64,000 nt of DNA from Carya illinoinensis (taxonomy: Eukaryota > Streptophyta > Magnoliopsida > Fagales > Juglandaceae). The translations under genes were made by a program, and so were the position numbers. Under the pieces are notes generated by a model. It worked only from the letters and a program-made list of their open reading frames with translations. It had not been told where the DNA came from and did not search any database. The stretch is from positions 12,007,001 to 12,071,000 of the forward strand of contig NC_056761.1 in NCBI RefSeq assembly GCF_018687715.1, given 5' to 3'. Shown in pieces: positions 21,901 through 35,500 of this stretch; positions within the stretch are counted from its first letter, which is position 1, and each line of letters starts with the position of its first letter.

Positions 21901-24900
21901 AACCTGACATATGGTGTAAAAGGTCAATCCATAAAAATCGTCATTCCAAAACACAATGTGAGTGTAGGCTGGATGATAGAACAAAAATTGTCATCCCTTT
22001 CCTGGTATCAGCATTTCTTGAAGATGACATATGATATATTTTTTTGCCGGTAAATATGAATTTTATTAAAAAAAAGGCAAAGCAAAGCACACAATACATA
22101 AACAAGAGCAACAACTATGCATGGGTGTCTAAAGATACAAGGAAATCATGGACTTTCATGTCATTAAAGTCTACTACAATCGAAATCAAGAATTAAGAAG
22201 AGCAAGGAGTTAAAACATCTTACTTGGGCAATCAACTACGACACCAAGGGAGGTAGTTCAAGTCGAGGGAGGATTAGAGGGAGGGCATGAGTGTAGGTAG
22301 GAGTGTAGTATTAGTTTCGGGTGTAGAATGTAGAATGTAGCTTTTAAGGGAGTTTCAGGTGGTGTCCTAGTTTTGTGGAAAGAAGGGGTTGGGGTAGTTA
22401 TAGTGATTTGCTTTGCTGTGGGGAGGAGCATTTTGCCCCAATCGGGCTTGGTGTATATTGGATGGACTTATTGGTCATTAGGAGTTCTCTATTATGGGCT
22501 AGGTGTTCTCTCTTGTATATGCCCAATGTACTTGGTTATGCCTATTGATACTAATAAATTTGTACTTACAAAAAAAAAAAAAAAGTTCTCTTACAATCGT
22601 ATTGGGGTACAAACCATATCCCAATTCACCAAGTGAATCTTGAATTCTTCATCTATTCCCCTCATAGGAAATCTCGTTGCAACTTCTCTAAACAGTAGGC
22701 CATCTTGCATGGTATTGGAAATAAAGAAAAAAGTAATAGGCAAGTTGGATAGAGTAATTTTTATCAACGTAACTTTACCACCTTTGGACAAATAAATCCT
22801 CTTCCAACTCACCAATTTCCGCTCCATTTTTTCCAACACCCCATCCCAAATAGACTGCAACTTAAAGGAAGCACCCAAGGGAAAACCAAGATACTTCATT
22901 GGCAAGGTGGAGACTTTGCACCTCAGAATATTGGCATAGCTCAAAACACTAGGAACATTTCCAACTGGAACTAATTCTAACTTGGTGAGGCTCACTTTCA
23001 ATCCTGATAATGCTTCAAAGTGAAGTAGTAGAGCCCGCAAAGCTTGAATATGATTGTGATTAGCAGCACAGAATATAAGAGTATCATCTGCAAATAAGAG
23101 GTTGGTCATCTCTAGTATGCCGATTCTTGCATCCCCTACTACAAAGCCAAATAAATATCCACCTCCCACGAGACTTGCGATCATTTTACTAAAAGCTTCC
23201 ATAATGAAAACAAACAGTAATGGAGATAGAGGGTCACCTTGCCTTATTCCCCTTGAGCTTCCAAAAAAGCCCATTGGAGTATCATTCACCAGAATGGAGA
23301 AATGTACAGTGGACATAAATAATTTGATCCAAGAGCACCATCTCGCTCCAAGTCCACACCTCTTAAGCATAAGTAACAAAAAGTTCCAGTTAACTCAATC
23401 ATAAGCCTTCTCCATGTCAAGTTTGCAAAGTAACCCTGGAGCGCCCAACTTGAGGCGACTATCCAAACATTCAGTGGCAATGAGAACAAAGTCAAGAATT
23501 TGTCATCCACGTATGAAGGCATTCTGGGGCTTGGAAATGATCTTCTCCAATACCGTACTCAATCTATTAGCAAATAATTTCGAAAGGATTTTGTACATTC
23601 CACTCACCAAGCTTTTTTTTTTTATAGATAATATGGATTTTATTCATAGTAAATAGGCATAGCCCAAGTACACGGGTAGTAAAGAGTAGAACATAAAACC
23701 AAGCTTATCAGACGAAAATCCTTAATCTTTAACACCCTTGGCGTCTTTGGAATAATAGCAATGAAAGTAGTATTAAGAATTTTTTCAAAACTACTTCGTT
23801 AGCATTAAGAATTTTTTCAAAACTACTTCGTTCATGGAACTCGTGGAAGAAGCCCATGATGTCATCTTTAACTACTTCCCAACCTGCCTTAAAGAAAGCC
23901 ATAGTGAACCAATCCGGACCTGGAGCTTTATCACTTGCCATACTTCACACTACCTTGCAAATCTCCACCTCCTCAATGGCCTCTCTAGCCAACTTACTTC
24001 TTGATGATCAATCAACTCAAAAATAAGGTCATCCAAACATGGTCTCTCCAAGAAAATTGTTTTGAAAGTAATTGTTCATAGGAGTTGGTAATATGGTTTG
24101 TAATCTCAGGCGGCTTCGAATTAATCCTCCCATCTACTAATGGTGACTAAATGACATTATTTCTTCTATGAGAATTAGCCATGCGATGGAAGAACTTGGT
24201 GCATTTATCCCCTTCTTTTAGCCATAAAGCCCTCAATTTTTGTCTCCAAGAAAGCTCTTCCATTAGTGTCATCCTTTCAATATCCGAGGTCACTTGCTTT
24301 TTGTGAGTCTTATTTGAGAGACCCCTCTCTTCCTCCATGTCCTCCAAACCTTGTAGTTCGTCGAAAAGGATCTTCTTTCGGTGTTCCATATTCCCAAAAA
24401 TCTGCTCATTCCACTTCTTCAGGTCTTCCTTGAGAGCCTTTAGCTTATAGGCCAGCACGTAACTAGGATTGCCCTATATAAGATAGGATGACCCCCATTG
24501 TCTAACTCTCTCAACAAATCCTTCTGATTTCAGCCACATGTTCTCAAACTTAAAATATCTTTTACCTCCATTGATGCCTCCACAATCAATGAGAATGGGA
24601 AAGTGATCCGAACATAACCTTGGAAGCTGTTTCTGGATTAGATCGGGAAAATGTGCTTCCCAGTCGGGCAAAAAGAGGAATCTATCAAGTCTTGACCAAG
24701 CTGGATGTTCTCTATTACTGGACCATGTGAAAGTGCCACCAACTAGAGGGATGTCCAGAAGATCTTGTTCTTAAATAAAGTCATAAAAATCTGTCATTGC
24801 TGAACTACAGCTAAGACCTTCTCATTGTTCACTTGGGAAGCGTGTGACATTAAAATCTCCCCCAATGCACCAAAGAAGACTCCATAAGCTACAAAGAGCA

Positions 24901-26487
24901 GCCCATTCATCCCAGAAGCCTCTTCTCATGGTATTAGAGTTAGTACCATAAACACCGGCATAAGACCATTGATAGATATCTTCCACATTCTTGAAAGAAA
25001 TAGCCATCATTTTTTCCCCCATACACTTATCCATCTTTTCCACCACCCATTTATCCCACATCACCAATATGCCTCCTAAAGCCCCCCCCCCCCCCCCCCT
25101 TCTTTAGATGGCAAACATGACCATCCGACATGACAACAATTCCACAAGCTCTGTATTATGGTAAGGGAGATGAGTTCCAATTTTGTCTCTTGTAAGCATA
25201 CAACATCCACTTTCCAGCCACAAAGCTGGTTTTTTAATTTGGTACACTTCTCTAATTTGTTCAGCCCCCTAACATTCCACGAGACTATTTTGAGCTTCAT
25301 AAAACCACCGACTTTGCCCTACCCTTCGTCCTGCCACGACTCGCACTTCCTTCATAGTTTACCTTCCAACTTCTCTCTATTAATTGTCTACCTTCCTCTG
25401 ACAATTCGAATACCTTAGATTCTATAAGAATTTGTCTTGAGAAAACAATGATGATCACATTATTACACACCGAGACTATAACATATGAAATTTATAAATG
25501 TTTCCATAACAAAAGAAAAAAACCAATTTCTAAAGTGGATCCTATTAACACAATCCATAGAGGGGGAAAAGAAAAGAGCCACCATTTGAGACAATAGAAA
25601 AAACTCAAACAAGAAATGTAGTTAGATTGAAAAATACGCATACTTTGAACATCCCTTCAAGTTTGTTTGTAAATTGGCTCCCACACTCGGTCTTCAGCTG
25701 CATTAATTACAAACTAAAGTAAATTAAAAAAAATTGTCAACATCATGAATACATGAAAGAAAGAATCAGCAAGTGCTTATTAAGTCTAAAATATCTATCA
25801 CTAACCTTAGAGATCATGGACTTCTCTGCATCGATAGAAGCACTCTTTCCCAAAAGCAGCCTTTTCGCAAGATCCTTCTTGTAGAATGCTTCAAACACAT
25901 CCTTGCCCTTCATTGATAAGCAAAAATACGAGACAAGTTGTTCAATATTATTTTCAAGAAAAACATGAAAAAGACAAATAGAACTTCTAGTTGATCCATC
26001 CAAGAGTCAAACAAACCTGGATAAATCTGAATAGAACCAAAACTTTATCAAGAGTACCCTCCAATTCCTCTTCCGAGGTACCCTTGTTCCCAGCACGAAG
26101 CTTCTCATCTAGAAACTTTGCAATCAGCTCAGCAGGTCGGTTCTATTCAAAGAAAAAATATTGTGGACTTGATCAAATAAGTGAAATACATAAGAAATAA
26201 TGACCAACTGAAATAAAAATGGCGCAAGATCGAAACAAAATTTAATAAGTTCCTGAATCATTATTCTTTTCCAAAACTCCAATCATAGAAGACAGAAAGA
26301 GTCACCTAAGGTAGCTTATTCAAACATTGTTATGTTTTTCAAATCGAACAGTAGTGATTGGACTGCTCAGATTAAGGTCTGGCAGGTTCACACAATGGAT
26401 CCACACAAAAAAGTTGTTACATAACAATTATGTTAATATAATGTTTTTAGGACACAGGCTGTATTTCTAGTAAAGTATACAATATAT

Positions 26488-26519
<32 letters not shown>

Positions 26520-29500
26520 TGATATTGGGAACATTGATCACAAATACTCATCATTTGTGATCCAGAAAAAAAGCTACTTATCTAGTCTAGAATTGCTAAT
26601 CAACCAAACTCCCGCTATGTTATGGTCCCAGAAATAAGAACAGTAATATAAACAATAAAAGAGAATCAAGAACAAGAAAGATGATAATAGTTACACCTTG
26701 GGATGTTCGAGGCTCCCAATTCCTCCCAAAAGAAATGACAAACAAGTTCAACAATATTTTTCAGATCCCCAAACAAGGAGCCCTTTGCTCTACATATACT
26801 AGAACAGCTAACTAAGGCCATGGGCTAATTCTACTAACATTAACTAGGCCCATGGGCCACTAAACAACTTTACAACTCAATTAAAGTAAAAGTTAACAAC
26901 TAAGTTGGACATCAAGCCCAGACCACTTATGGGATCCATAACAAATTCTCTCCCTTTAAAGAACCTTGTCCTCAAGGTTCAAGTTTAGCATTTCCACCTC
27001 TGTTGCTATTCAAATCTATCCAAATCCAACATCATGGACAAAAACTCGTCTGCATAGCTGGCTAGAAATTCCAGAATTTTCCCATCAAGATATACATCAT
27101 TAAAGTTCTGCCATCTATCAGTCACAATTGCATATTTGCCTTCCTTCCCTCTGCAGCTAAGGCCCTAGACAAGCCTCTCCAACTTGCAAACTGCCAGGAT
27201 AAGCACAAAATGCTTCAATGGCTGCACTTTTACTCAAAGGATCTGCTCCAAGCTTGATGACATGACCAACTGTATGGAGCGAGCTCAAGTCACGTGTTGA
27301 GATTGTATGGAGGCTTTGAACCATTGTGATGAGCTGAAGGGCTACAGGTACCAAGAAGATTTCTATAGAGAAATCATCCATGCTTGCATTGATTAAATTT
27401 ATGGTGAGGTAGAGGATTTCAGACATGAGTTCAATTCTTCTATGAAACTCAATCAGCCAGTCAATGAGAATAGCCCACATCTTGACATTGATTTTAGGCT
27501 GTGGGTCCATGTAATCTTGCACTCTATTGTCATCTTCTGTGAGCTTGTAAAACTTGTAGATATCACCTACATCTTCAACTGCTATCCAAAAAACAAGATC
27601 AAACCCGTTTGTGTCAAACAGCATTAAAGCCAACAGTCCAAATCCCATTCCAGCTACATAACCCATCATAGCACAGTGAAGCATAAAAAATTCGCCCCCA
27701 TTTCTTCTTCCTTTCCTCTGTCAAAGGGCCACAATATTTGTTCCTCTATCAATTTCCAAAGTTGTATCAACTTCATCCCATACCACCCAAAAACACCCTC
27801 AAGTGGCAATATATCAAACAGATAAGGTGCAAACAAATTCTTCCTCTTCAAATTTTCAATACTCTCCACCATGCGGGCCTTTTTATCACTCTTCATCAAA
27901 CCAAATATTGCTAGTGTACACTTTTCATCTCTTCTAGAATTGCCTACATGGCAACCATGCTGTTCAGCAGGGGCAGTGTGCTGAAAATTAGTTGCCTGCA
28001 TTGCAACATTTTCAATCTCCTCTTCAGCATTTGCATCCTCCACCATTTGATCAGTGTATCCTCTAAGTCGAGTAAGTTGCTTCACCCAAACTTTTACAAT
28101 CTGGCGAATTCCTCGCTCTTGGCAGCTTCTAGTTGTATCTTGTTAATCCTAGCATCTACCAAGAACTTCTCCAGTTCTTTGTTTCTCTGTCTATCAGCTT
28201 CACTGGGCCCCGCCGTTGATATCGATTTCTCTATAGGGAATGCAATGTAATCTCCATCACCGCTTCCGCAATTGTACTCACTATACTCATCGACTTCCTT
28301 TGCTAGAATCGATCTCAAATAACCCGCTTCTTGTTTTTCCTCATCGTTTCGACTAGAACAATTATAGTTGTCCATCGAAATCACAGCAAGATTGGGCATA
28401 AACCTGAGTATCTTTTCAATAACAACGAGTCCATCCCTCTGCAGTTTCACTGCTTCACGAGCCTTCTTTGGACCTCTAAGAATAATCATGGCATGATATT
28501 TCTTTAGCTCAGCCATTAAATGAGAAGTGGGATCTGAAAGTGGGTAAAATAAATTCGGTTTCCCAATATCGGAGGGAAGAGGCATTGCTATGAAGATAAC
28601 TTCAGTGGGTGCTACCACTATCCTCTCCACTCCAACTGCCTTCTTCTTTTCTTCCTTCATGATTTTGTCTTCATCGTTTGTTTCAGTTTCTTCGTACATT
28701 ACCGATTTCTGTATTTCTTCTATCTCTACTACCGTATCTTCATCCTCCTCATATTGCCACTCCCGGAGAGTTGATTGTTGTGTTTCTTCAGTTGAATCCG
28801 TATCTCCCAAGTTCTCTTCAGCGTCCTCCTGGTCTTGCCATTCCACAAAAGATTCTTGCATCCTCTTGCAATTTTGCTTCATTCCCTTCACTATTTCTTT
28901 CATCTCCAGCACTTTATCCAAAATCTTTTCCATTAAAAACAAGTTTTCTTGCTGTGTAGATCTTGTATACCCAGCCATTTAGGATCGAAAGTCTCTTGAT
29001 ACCACTTGTTATGGTCCCAGAAGTAAGAACAGTAATATAAACAATAAAAGAGAATCAAGAACAAGAAAGATGATAATAGTTACACCTTGGGATGTTCGAG
29101 GCTCCCAATTCCTCCCAAAAGAAATGACAAACAAGTTCAACAATATTTTTCAGATCCCCAAACAAGGAGCCCTTTGCTCTACATATACTAGAACAGCTAA
29201 CTAAGGCCATGGGCTAATTCTACTAACATTAACTAGGCCCATGGGCCACTAAACAACTTTACAACTCAATTAAAGTAAAAGGTAAAACTAAGTTGGACAT
29301 CAAGCCCAGCCCACTTATGGGATCCATAACACGCTAATCAGGTTCCTATGTTTATAAATCCCCCCCCCCCCCCCCCCCCCCACACCACAAAAAAAACAAG
29401 TCACCTTAAAACTCCTTTTCTCCCATTTTTTAATAGGTTCTTCAACTCCAAAATCTAACAGCAACAGCCCCAAAATATAAACTAATTGGCTCTCTCTTGC

Positions 29501-32500
29501 TCTCCCTCCACCAAATATGAAGTATAAGTTCATTGATTAATACTTCAATCCCCTTTTTACAACAAATATGCAGGATAAAGTCAGGTGTGCGAAATTTAAG
29601 GAAATATCATTAGTATTCATCTTGAAAATGAGGCTTACACAGAATAAGTTGAAGTCTGAAGAGCTTGAAAACCATGAAAATCACTCCTAGAGGTTGAATC
29701 TAAGCATTTTCTTCTTTACAAGAACATAAATTCACGCAGGTTGTTTCTTAGAAATGGAAAAATCACATTCCTTTTACTAATGACAAATCCAACATCCAAA
29801 GATATGGGTTTTTAAGTCCTTAATCCCAATTCCACAAACTCATCAGGTTGGGTGCCTCCATCAATCTTTCTTCTGTCAGGAACGTGTATAAAGAGCAGTA
29901 TAATAACTTCTTAAAGAACCTTGACTTCTATAAGCATTGGCCGTGATGAAAATTTTGAACTTTGAATGAAGCAATCAAACTTCTCTATAAAGGTTAATTG
30001 AGAAGTTGGAAGCCTAATCATAAGTAGCATGGAAACACAACTATTCACGTGCATGGTAAGACTACCTCTTCAAATGCGCACCATACCAAAACCAGGTCAG
30101 CATCAAACATTATAAATTTGGTTTGAATGAAATTTAGGCCAAGGAATATAGTATCCATTATATATAGTCCACAGGCTTACCAACACACTAGTTACAAACA
30201 CACACACATACAGGCACACACACGCACGCATGCACGTAGAACAGCGAAACCATGCTACCTTATCCAGAAACCTAATTAGCCAGGTTGGAAGTAATATGAA
30301 GTAACGGCTAGTACTAGGTGCTGATCCCAGCAAAGCAGAGCCTATAGAAAAGTAGATCTGGACACCGTCCTACCCTCCAGCATTTTTGCATTGAGCAGGC
30401 TCTCTTAAAAACTGAACCCACACATGGCCATGCCAATAGCCCAGGAATATATCATAGCACTGAACTAATCCCTTCATTCTATTTTTGTACCAGCAAATCA
30501 ACATCTGAATGCTTTGATTTATAGCATTTATATTCTAGATTATAGCCCAAGCTCTTACCAGGCATATCCTACAGCATGTTGGAACCTAATTTTCTAGTTA
30601 TGTTGCAAGCAGAGGAAGGATTAGTTGCCATTTCATCAATTTGAAACTTACCCAAATCTGGTAATATTAAAATCAATGTTAACTCTTTCGATGGGACTTA
30701 ACACTCAGTAATACTAAATTCAGACTTTCGTGTATGTATTTTGTTCTTCCATTAATTGTACTTCTCTAACTCGTAACAATGAAACCACGTTATCGATTAT
30801 CATTTGTTCAAATTTATAAATGACATCCCAAAAAATGGGAACAAGGTACCTGACGAAGATTGATGAGATGCTCAAATGCATCCTTAATGGTGTTGCAAAA
30901 TGCCTCATTCTTGGAAAAGCTTTCATCCCATATTTTGTCAAGCAGGGCCTTAAATTCTAAGAGGGAGGAAACCATATCTTTATCTTTCTCTTCATCCATG
31001 ACAACACGCTGCCCAGTTCCACGTATGTACGAGCTAAGGGCTAGCCTTAGTGATTCAAGGGCATTGACCCTTGAAAACAGTGAATACATCCTCTGGAGGT
31101 CCTCAATACGGTCCCCATTCATTAGCATCATGAACCCCTAAAAATCACAGCCCAATTGTTTAAAGTGAGGAAAAAATTTTCCATTTGCTTAGAGAAGGCA
31201 ATAATTAAAGAGAAATCGAGAATTTTCTTTTGATAGGTAAAGAGAAAACAAGAATTATCTGAGGGAAGAATGAGAAATTTGTCTCGTCACTCCTACCTTA
31301 TCAAGAATGGCAGATATATGGTGTTCAAGGAGCTGCTTCTCTGCACTTGCAATTAATGGCTTTCTTGTACTTGCATCCAGGTATATTAAACATCTTTCAT
31401 GTTCCTCATGCAACCTTGACTGCAACAACGTGTTACCAAAAATCCCCAAAAAGGGAAACAGAAATCATGTACTGTAAAATCAGATAGCAAGCTATATCAA
31501 TCTTCAGTCGTAAAACCATTTTTATGTGATCTAAACAAGTAACAACATGCAGAAGAGTAAACTTGCAGTTGGGAAAGAGTGAAGAAAAGAAGGAACAAAA
31601 TGCACCTCCACATGCTTCAAATAATCTGGCACATCTGATTGTTGCATGTATTTCATGCCTTCAGCAGCATAAAACTCAGATGTACAATCAAGAAATGGCT
31701 TCTCAAAGCTTTCCATGTAAATTCCTAGAGCAGAAAACATCTTCAAAAGATGATTAAGAAGAGTCCTATCCACTGCTTCACCTAATCTGAAATACGAAAT
31801 AGAACAAAGCAATTACAAGTTGAAATACCAGGCTTCTCAATATGGTAGTAGATTATTCAACAATCAAGAAAATATACAGACAAAATGAGGAGTCCTTTAT
31901 CATATAGATAATTATTACTGGCAGGGGTGCCTACATTGTATTGTGTGGAGGATATGTATGACTACTTGCATCCTATGTACTTGGGCTATGCCTATTTCAA
32001 TATCAATAAAATATCTTCTTACTTATAAAACAAAAATGTATGAGTATTTGCATATCTGAATAGATTAGTAACTCTAAAATACTATTATCAGCTACAATTA
32101 GAAGAATGCATATTTACCTTTCCCGCTCAATCATTCTTAAAAGGCCAGTGACAGTTTTGTGTTTGACTTCTGGATAACATGAAAGATGTTTGCAAAAAAG
32201 CTGCAATCCCATGTCCCACAATGATCGTACATTAGGTGCTTGCTTCACATATGTTCTATCCAGATACAAGGCTATACCGCGAATTAACAACATTTGATCA
32301 CAAAGATCCTGCCAGCATCTCTCGACAAGTGATAAGAAAACCACCAAGTCTGGGCTTTGACCTACCAAGGATTTCAACGCTGAAGATATGTGCAATTCAC
32401 ACTCCTTTTCAATTCGTTGATAAAGATTTCCCCCCAATTTGTGCAGACAAAGATCATTAACAGCCTAAGGAAAACATAATGCACTCACTGAGAAATTTTA

Positions 32501-35500
32501 AATTGGAAAAAGCCACAGAATTCCAAACAAAGGGTTAGAAAATGTAGCAATCTCTACCTGATAAAGTATCTCTGAGTCAATAGGATTTGGTTGCTTTAAA
32601 AATATAGCAGATATAGCTGACTTCAGCTTTGCCCATGTATCCACTTCAAAATTTGCAGGAAGTGTCGGTTTAGCTTCAAAGAAACAATAGGCAAAATGAA
32701 AAGTGAAATACATCAGACCCTTTTATCCACATGACAGAAGAGATGAAATATATTTTTGGATTCCAAGATACACTGAGGCAAGTTTTTTTTCCCCTACTTC
32801 AACAAAAGTTTTATTGTTCTCTAACTTTATATTAGTGTGTGTAGCATAATCAGTAAGCAAATGCTACACTTATGAAGCAGACAATCAGGCTAGAAGCCAC
32901 ACGAATGCGTACAAAATATGATCTCCACCAATCCACCACGTGAGACTAATCTAACAGACTGAATATTCAAAGAAGCATGAATGTATGAGTTTCTTATTGA
33001 TAAACTAAATGTGGTGAGTAAAGATATTCTTTTATAAGTACATGCAGTACATAAATATAATAAGATACTTACAAAAAAAGGTAAAGATAATAACAAGGGA
33101 CAGGGCATACTACAGAAAATTATAGAGCACTTATAAATTTGGAATGACCATACAAATCGATACATAACAACATTCACATTACAAGCCATCGAAATCATCG
33201 TCATATCTAAGCTGAGTTGAAATAGAAGAATGGAAAAAGAGGCTACACATTCAGCTACACATTCACAGGTAATCAGGACCAATACTTGATAACAAGTTTA
33301 CAGATTAATTACACCTATGCAAAACAATGCTCAAGGGCCGTCAAAAAGTTAATTGTAGGCATGGGTTAAACAGTCATGCAACAACAACATACTGTCAGAC
33401 TTTATTAGTTCTTTTTTAAAAGTAATACGATTATATAAAAACCAAGTACCCAACTAGAAACTCCATTGGTTTCTTTTAGAACCCTAAATATGGTTTTATC
33501 CTTTGATCATTTAAACCTCATAACATTTTTTTCTAAATAATGCACAAATTTTATTAAAAGTGTATAGGGCAGCAATCCAAGTACACAGGAAGTTCTCAAA
33601 GGGACCATTTTTCAAGGGAGTTTTGGGTGGTGTCTTAGTTTTGTGGAAACAAGGGGTTGGGGTAGTTTTTTTTTTTACATGTAAAAATATTTTATATATC
33701 AAAAAGAGTAACCAAGTACACTGAACGTATACAAGAAAACACCTAGCCCATAATAAAGCGCCCCTAATGACCCAAAAAAGTCCGTGAAAAACAATCCAAA
33801 AAGGGGTTGGGGTAGTTAAAGTTGCTTTGCTGTGGGGAGGACTTACTGGTCATTACAGGTACTCTATAATGGGCTTGGTGTTCTCTCTTGTATACACCCA
33901 GTGTACTTGGTTACGCCTATTGATATTTATAAATTTTTCCTTATAAAAAAAAAAAAGTTAAAGTAATTAAAGTCTATACCTGGAACTGCTATAGTGGTTG
34001 CTTTGTAGTAAATCGTCGTTGTCATCTTCTTCTTCTTCTTCTTCTTCTACTGCTACTACTATTACATAATTTAAATACCGAATAATGTATCGAGATAAGT
34101 TCTGTGTAAGGGAAGACCATCATTAGGGGTGGCAATTTGTGTTTATGTTGTATCAAGTCATGAGTATTAGACTCTATGGGTCAACCCGAATAAGACCAGT
34201 TAAATTGAATGGGTCAAGACCCTAAAACCCTAGCATGGCCAATATAAATAATTGGTGACATGACAAGACCGCATAACCCTTTAATAATTAACTTGTATTG
34301 GATAAACCTGAATAAGACTTGTTTAATCCATTTCATATAAATGGGTTGAGCTGACTCATATATTTATTTTGACCCAATTACTATAATTTCATATATAATA
34401 CATGGATAATATATAAATCATTCAAAATTATTACTGGATTCATAATAAAATATTTTATTATCAATATCCAAATCAATAATATATAAGAAAATTAATATTT
34501 CCATAAAATAATTAAGTAGTCAAACACTAATATCTATATTAGATCCCAACAAAAATAAAGGCACTATGAATGTGGAATTGAGTCTTTGCCCAAACTTCCC
34601 AAAGTAATGAAACTCCTAGAACACCTTCATATTATCTTCTTTTACCACATCCCAACAGGATCAGAAAAAAGTCACAGTGAAGCCATCCGGGCCTGGTTCT
34701 TAGTGCAAGTAACTATTACTCAATCAAGCCAGAACAAATTTTTTCAATTTTCCCAGTGTCACTCATCAAAATTTCATATAACAATCTCATAAAGGGGTGG
34801 GGGCTTTATTAAGATTATTTCAATATAATACCACGGCAAGCAAGAATATTTACTCCATTTATCTGGAGGGATTGGAGGGTTGTGTTAGCAAGGAAGCAAA
34901 TTGTTGAGTGATGGGAAGGGAGAAGAGGACAGACAGCCCATATCCCCTCTTCAAACTCACAACATGAGGTAGAAATATACACGTCTCCACCCCTTGTGGC
35001 CCTCCCCTATCTATTCCCTCTAGCAAATAGTGTAAATCAAACCTAATACACAATGTGCACAGAAAATCAATGAACTCGATACACTGTGGTCTACAGAATC
35101 CTCAAATTTGTTCAATCACCAACCATTAAGGAAAATGTGTCCCTAAAACTAATACCCCCCTTTGCATTACTTCTTTTTTAGTATTATAAATAATGCAAAA
35201 ATTTTCTTAAAAGAGCAGAGGGGCGCAACCCAAGTACACATGATAGTTTTCTCATTGTTTAATATAGCATTCAGAAATGCAATGAACATTGAAATGAATC
35301 ACCCAATCATGCCAATCCTAAATAATAGGACATAAGCATGCCAGCCCTATATAATAGTACAGCGGAAGGCCTTACTCTAGAGGTAAATGAGTAAATGCAC
35401 CCAAACAAAATCAGTAAGAAAAATAACCATAATCAAATAAGTTCTATAGCTGAAATTGCATAGGTTTCACTCGGGATTCAAGCATCAATATATTAGCTGA

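Larger units (their letters stand above)
22591..25440 (-). mobile_element. L1-type LINE, endonuclease and RT, degenerate, in CUL4 intron 9
   Basis: Oriented like CUL4. ORF2 starts near 25300 with the endonuclease words [12 protein letters not shown] and [10 protein letters not shown], broken by an 18-base C/G run (25082-25099), then [13 protein letters not shown] and [16 protein letters not shown] linker ([20 protein letters not shown]) leads to [22 protein letters not shown] near 23880-23935, LDMEKAYD near 23400-23420, [20 protein letters not shown], and the catalytic box as [11 protein letters not shown] near 23080-23110. The right flank before ORF2 resembles the end of ORF1. Stops, frameshifts, a 32-bp tandem duplication (23772-23833) and a nested insert (23615-23697) show that it is dead. 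It ends at 22591, shortly after RT, without zinc-finger or RNase H regions. Length to that break is about 2.7 kb. Confidence 0.85.
26618..29331 (-). mobile_element. Non-autonomous LTR retrotransposon carrying a cyclin-B fragment (CUL4 intron 6)
   Basis: 2714 bp in the same orientation as CUL4. The LTRs (26618-26943 and 29007-29331, about 325 bp) start TGTTATGG and end CCATAACA, with a handful of differences. Target duplications CGCTA lie at 26613-26617 and 29332-29336. On the minus strand the 5' LTR is followed by TGGTATCAAGAGAC (28991-29004), close to an initiator-Met tRNA primer site, and the 3' LTR is preceded by the polypurine-like AGGGAGAGAATT (26944-26955). The interior has no RT, integrase or protease motif. 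Instead it holds a 294-codon acidic, coiled-coil-like frame and further frames with a cyclin-B-like piece (separate entries). It must depend on another element's enzymes. Insertion in an intron leaves all CUL4 splice sites intact. Confidence 0.9.

Noticed and set aside
28590..28982. Plus-strand frames of 130 and 93 codons
   Set aside because: Antisense shadows of the gag-position frame of the LTR element; Ser-rich from acidic codons on the other strand.
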